Source of the DNA: CAZXVW01 sp964644025
GTDB lineage: Bacteria; Acidobacteriota; Terriglobia; Bryobacterales; Bryobacteraceae
Reading direction: 5' to 3'
Length of the DNA stretch: 64,000 nucleotides
NCBI GenBank assembly: GCA_964644025.1
Contig: CAZXVW010000001.1
Location: 1-64,000, forward strand
Shown piece after piece: positions 62,228-64,000 of this stretch (position 1 is its first letter; each line of letters starts with the position of its first letter). Both the position numbers and the translations under genes were made by a program. The notes under the pieces are model-generated. The model was not told the DNA's origin, searched no databases, and saw only the letters and a program-made list of their open reading frames with translations.

Positions 62228-63205
62228 TTACACCTCGATCGTTACGATTTTCTTGATGATGGCGTAGCCCACCAACTGCAGGACCACCGCCGCGGTCACC
62301 ATCATCTGCCCGGTGGGGTCGGTGAAGAAAAAGTGCGCGTAGTCTGGGTTCACGAAAAACATGATCAGCGCCACGCCGATCGGAATACAGGTGAGCGCCG
62401 CGCCGGTCATGCGGCCATGCGCGCTAATGGCGCGGATCTTGCCGCGCAGTTTGAAACGCTCCCGGATCAGCGAGGCCAGCTTGTCCAGAATTTCGGCCAG
62501 ATTGCCGCCGGTGCGCCGCTGCAGCAGGACCGCCGAGACGAAGAAATGCACGTCCATCGACGGCACCCGCTCGGCCAGCTTGGTCAGCGCCGTCTCCAGC
62601 GGCAGGCCGAGATTGTGCTCATCGAATGTCCGGCGGAACTCACCGGCCAGCGGCTCCTGAAACTCCCGGTGAATCATCTCCAAGGAGACCGAGAAGGCGT
62701 GTCCCGCCCTCATCGAGCGCGCCATGAACTCCAGGCTTTCCGGGAACTGCTCCTCGAACTTCCGCAGCCGCAACCGGCGAACCCGATAAATGTGCAGCAA
62801 CGGAAAGCTCCCGAAGACAACTGCCGGCAGCAGGGCGAGGCTGGAATACTCCGGGGGCAACATGAACCAGGCCAGCAGGAAGCCCAGCAGGAAGGCCGCC
62901 ATGCAGGCATGCGCCAGCCGCGCCGGCTTCCATTTCAAGCCCGCCTGTTCGAGCAGTCGCTGGGCCCGCTCCTGGTAGCGGAAACGGCGCAGGATGCGCA
63001 ACACCAACTGCCCGGTCTTGCGATCCTCGGCCTCCAGCAGCGCCGGATTCTTCTGGCTCCGCTTCTTGGCCTTGCCCTTCGGCGTCCCCAGCAGGCGGTT
63101 TTTCATCCGGTCGACTTCCGCGCTGCGGGCGGCGCTGGACATCATCCACCAGCCGAACACGGAGAGCAACCAAATCGCCACAAAGACCGCCACGTAGAAA
63201 CCCAT
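62228..63205 (-). CDS. tadB: Tad pilus inner-membrane protein TadB
   Basis: A 325-residue T2SS-F-family platform protein partnering TadC. It begins with a membrane helix (MGFYVAVFVAIWLLSVFGWWM), then a basic cytoplasmic stretch, two helices near 110-150, and the T2SSF domain (FPESLEFMARSMRAGHAFSVSLEMI, LPLETALTKLAERVPSMDVHFFVSAVLLQRRTGGNLAEILDKLA). ATG 63205 was chosen over one 11 codons earlier that would overlap cpaF. It lies 10 bases after the cpaF stop. The Tad system assembles Flp pili for adhesion or secretion. Confidence 0.92.
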   Translation of the reverse strand: MGFYVAVFVAIWLLSVFGWWMMSSAARSAEVDRMKNRLLGTPKGKAKKRSQKNPALLEAEDRKTGQLVLRILRRFRYQERAQRLLEQAGLKWKPARLAHACMAAFLLGFLLAWFMLPPEYSSLALLPAVVFGSFPLLHIYRVRRLRLRKFEEQFPESLEFMARSMRAGHAFSVSLEMIHREFQEPLAGEFRRTFDEHNLGLPLETALTKLAERVPSMDVHFFVSAVLLQRRTGGNLAEILDKLASLIRERFKLRGKIRAISAHGRMTGAALTCIPIGVALIMFFVNPDYAHFFFTDPTGQMMVTAAVVLQLVGYAIIKKIVTIEV

Positions 63206-63215
63206 AACCGCCTCG

Positions 63216-64000
63216 TTAGACCTCCACCACTTCGTCAAACAGGTCCGGCCGCAGCCGAATGCCCGCCGCCAGCAGCTTCTCGTAGAACTTCGGCCGGATG
63301 CCGGTGGCGGCGAAGCGGCCCACCACCCGTCCTTCCGGCGTCAGACCGCGCTTTTCGAAGACAAAAATGTCCTGCAGGGTGATAATGTGTCCTTCCATCC
63401 CGGTGACCTCGGTGAGACTGGTGACCCGGCGCGTGCCGTCGCTCAGCCGGGAAACCTGGACAAACAGGTCCACGGCGCTGGCGATCTGCTGGCGGATCGA
63501 CACCAGTTGCATGTTGGCATTGGCCAGCGAGACCATCACCTCCAGCCGTGAGACCGCGTCCCGGGGGCTGTTGGCGTGAATCGTGGTCAGCGAGCCATCG
63601 TGGCCGGTGTTCATTGCCTGCAGCATGTCGATCGCCTCCTCGCCCCGGACCTCGCCGAGCACAATCCGGTCCGGTCTCATCCGCAAGCTGTTGATGAGCA
63701 GCTCGCGCTGGCGGACGGCCCCGTGACCCTCCAGGTTCGGCGGGCGGGTCTCCAGTCGCGCCACGTGCGGCTGCTTCAACTGCAGCTCGGCGGCGTCCTC
63801 GATGGTTACGATCCGCTCCTTGGGCGAGATGAAGAACGACAGCGCGTTCAGCAGCGTCGTCTTGCCGGCCCCGGTGCCGCCGGCGATGATGATGTTCAGG
63901 CGCGCTTTGACCGCCGCCTCGAGCAGGTCCATCATTCCCTGCGTCAGCGATTTCTTCTCGACCAAATCGGTCGGCATCAGTTTGTCGGTGCCGAAACGGC
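63216..64000 (-). CDS. cpaF: Tad pilus ATPase CpaF/TadA (5' end beyond window)
   Basis: The C-terminal 260 residues of a secretion ATPase. The Walker A motif is GGTGAGKTT, the Asp box is IEDAAELQL, Walker B is [16 protein letters not shown] and the His box is [18 protein letters not shown]. This order and the ending ([21 protein letters not shown]) define the CpaF/TadA group, which energises assembly of Flp pili. The gene continues off the right edge, so the forkhead-like N-terminal domain is not seen. tadB begins 10 bases downstream, so both are co-transcribed. Confidence 0.95.
   Translation of the reverse strand, partial: RFGTDKLMPTDLVEKKSLTQGMMDLLEAAVKARLNIIIAGGTGAGKTTLLNALSFFISPKERIVTIEDAAELQLKQPHVARLETRPPNLEGHGAVRQRELLINSLRMRPDRIVLGEVRGEEAIDMLQAMNTGHDGSLTTIHANSPRDAVSRLEVMVSLANANMQLVSIRQQIASAVDLFVQVSRLSDGTRRVTSLTEVTGMEGHIITLQDIFVFEKRGLTPEGRVVGRFAATGIRPKFYEKLLAAGIRLRPDLFDEVVEV

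Overview
The window reads as a high-GC chromosome segment from an Acidobacteriota bacterium, most likely Bryobacterales/Solibacteraceae. The reasons are a YVTN-propeller protein ending in the TIGR03437-type C-terminal domain (58043-61069, typical of Solibacter relatives), a large Oar/TonB-receptor-like protein with an N-terminal carboxypeptidase-regulatory domain (20269-23739), and many Tat/Sec-exported sulfatases, heparinase-like proteins and sugar isomerase-like TIM barrels. No rRNA, tRNA, CRISPR array, insertion sequence or prophage was recognised.

Layout. 1-7,200: edge-truncated exported methyltransferase-like protein, DinB, S10 peptidase, sulfatase, and a beta-propeller/PHP protein. 7,200-16,300: small secreted protein, aquaglyceroporin, FHA-GAF-SpoIIE phosphatase coupled to a Fur regulator, a DoxX/TIM-barrel fusion, two isomerase-like TIM barrels, an EamA transporter and an MBL hydrolase. 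16,300-20,270: PIN-domain toxin pair with a clear promoter, heparinase-like protein, a candidate structured RNA with terminator, and a methyltransferase. 20,270-26,900: TonB receptor, zinc-ribbon protein, gyrA. 26,900-34,660: alpha-L-fucosidase, then a lysine operon (M20 peptidase, asd, lysC, dapB, sulfatase) headed by a lysine riboswitch. 34,660-43,040: nucleotidyltransferase pair, DUF4962/heparinase protein, GT-C-like membrane protein, YihY, and an isolated TssB-TssC fusion. 43,200-57,900: DsbA-like protein, M14 peptidase divergent from thrC, degenerate JAMM protein, GNAT-trmH, GH127, ThuA-STAS, TIM barrel-murQ-murA. 58,000-64,000: TIGR03437 protein and a Tad pilus module (cpaF-tadB-tadC) followed by a 30-residue membrane microprotein.

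How it fits together. Asd, LysC, DapB and the M20 enzyme form most of an aspartate-to-diaminopimelate/lysine pathway under riboswitch control; ThrC is the threonine branch, and MurQ/MurA link to cell-wall recycling and synthesis. The exported sulfatases, GH29, GH127, heparinase-like proteins and the TonB receptor suggest scavenging of sulfated or fucosylated polysaccharides. The points most worth following up are the lysine riboswitch operon that also carries a sulfatase, the candidate structured RNA at about 18961-19117, the orphan TssB-TssC sheath fusion, the JAMM protein that has lost its metal-binding histidines, the 30-residue Tad-locus microprotein, and a recurrent pattern of -10 boxes placed so close to start codons that leaderless mRNAs are predicted.
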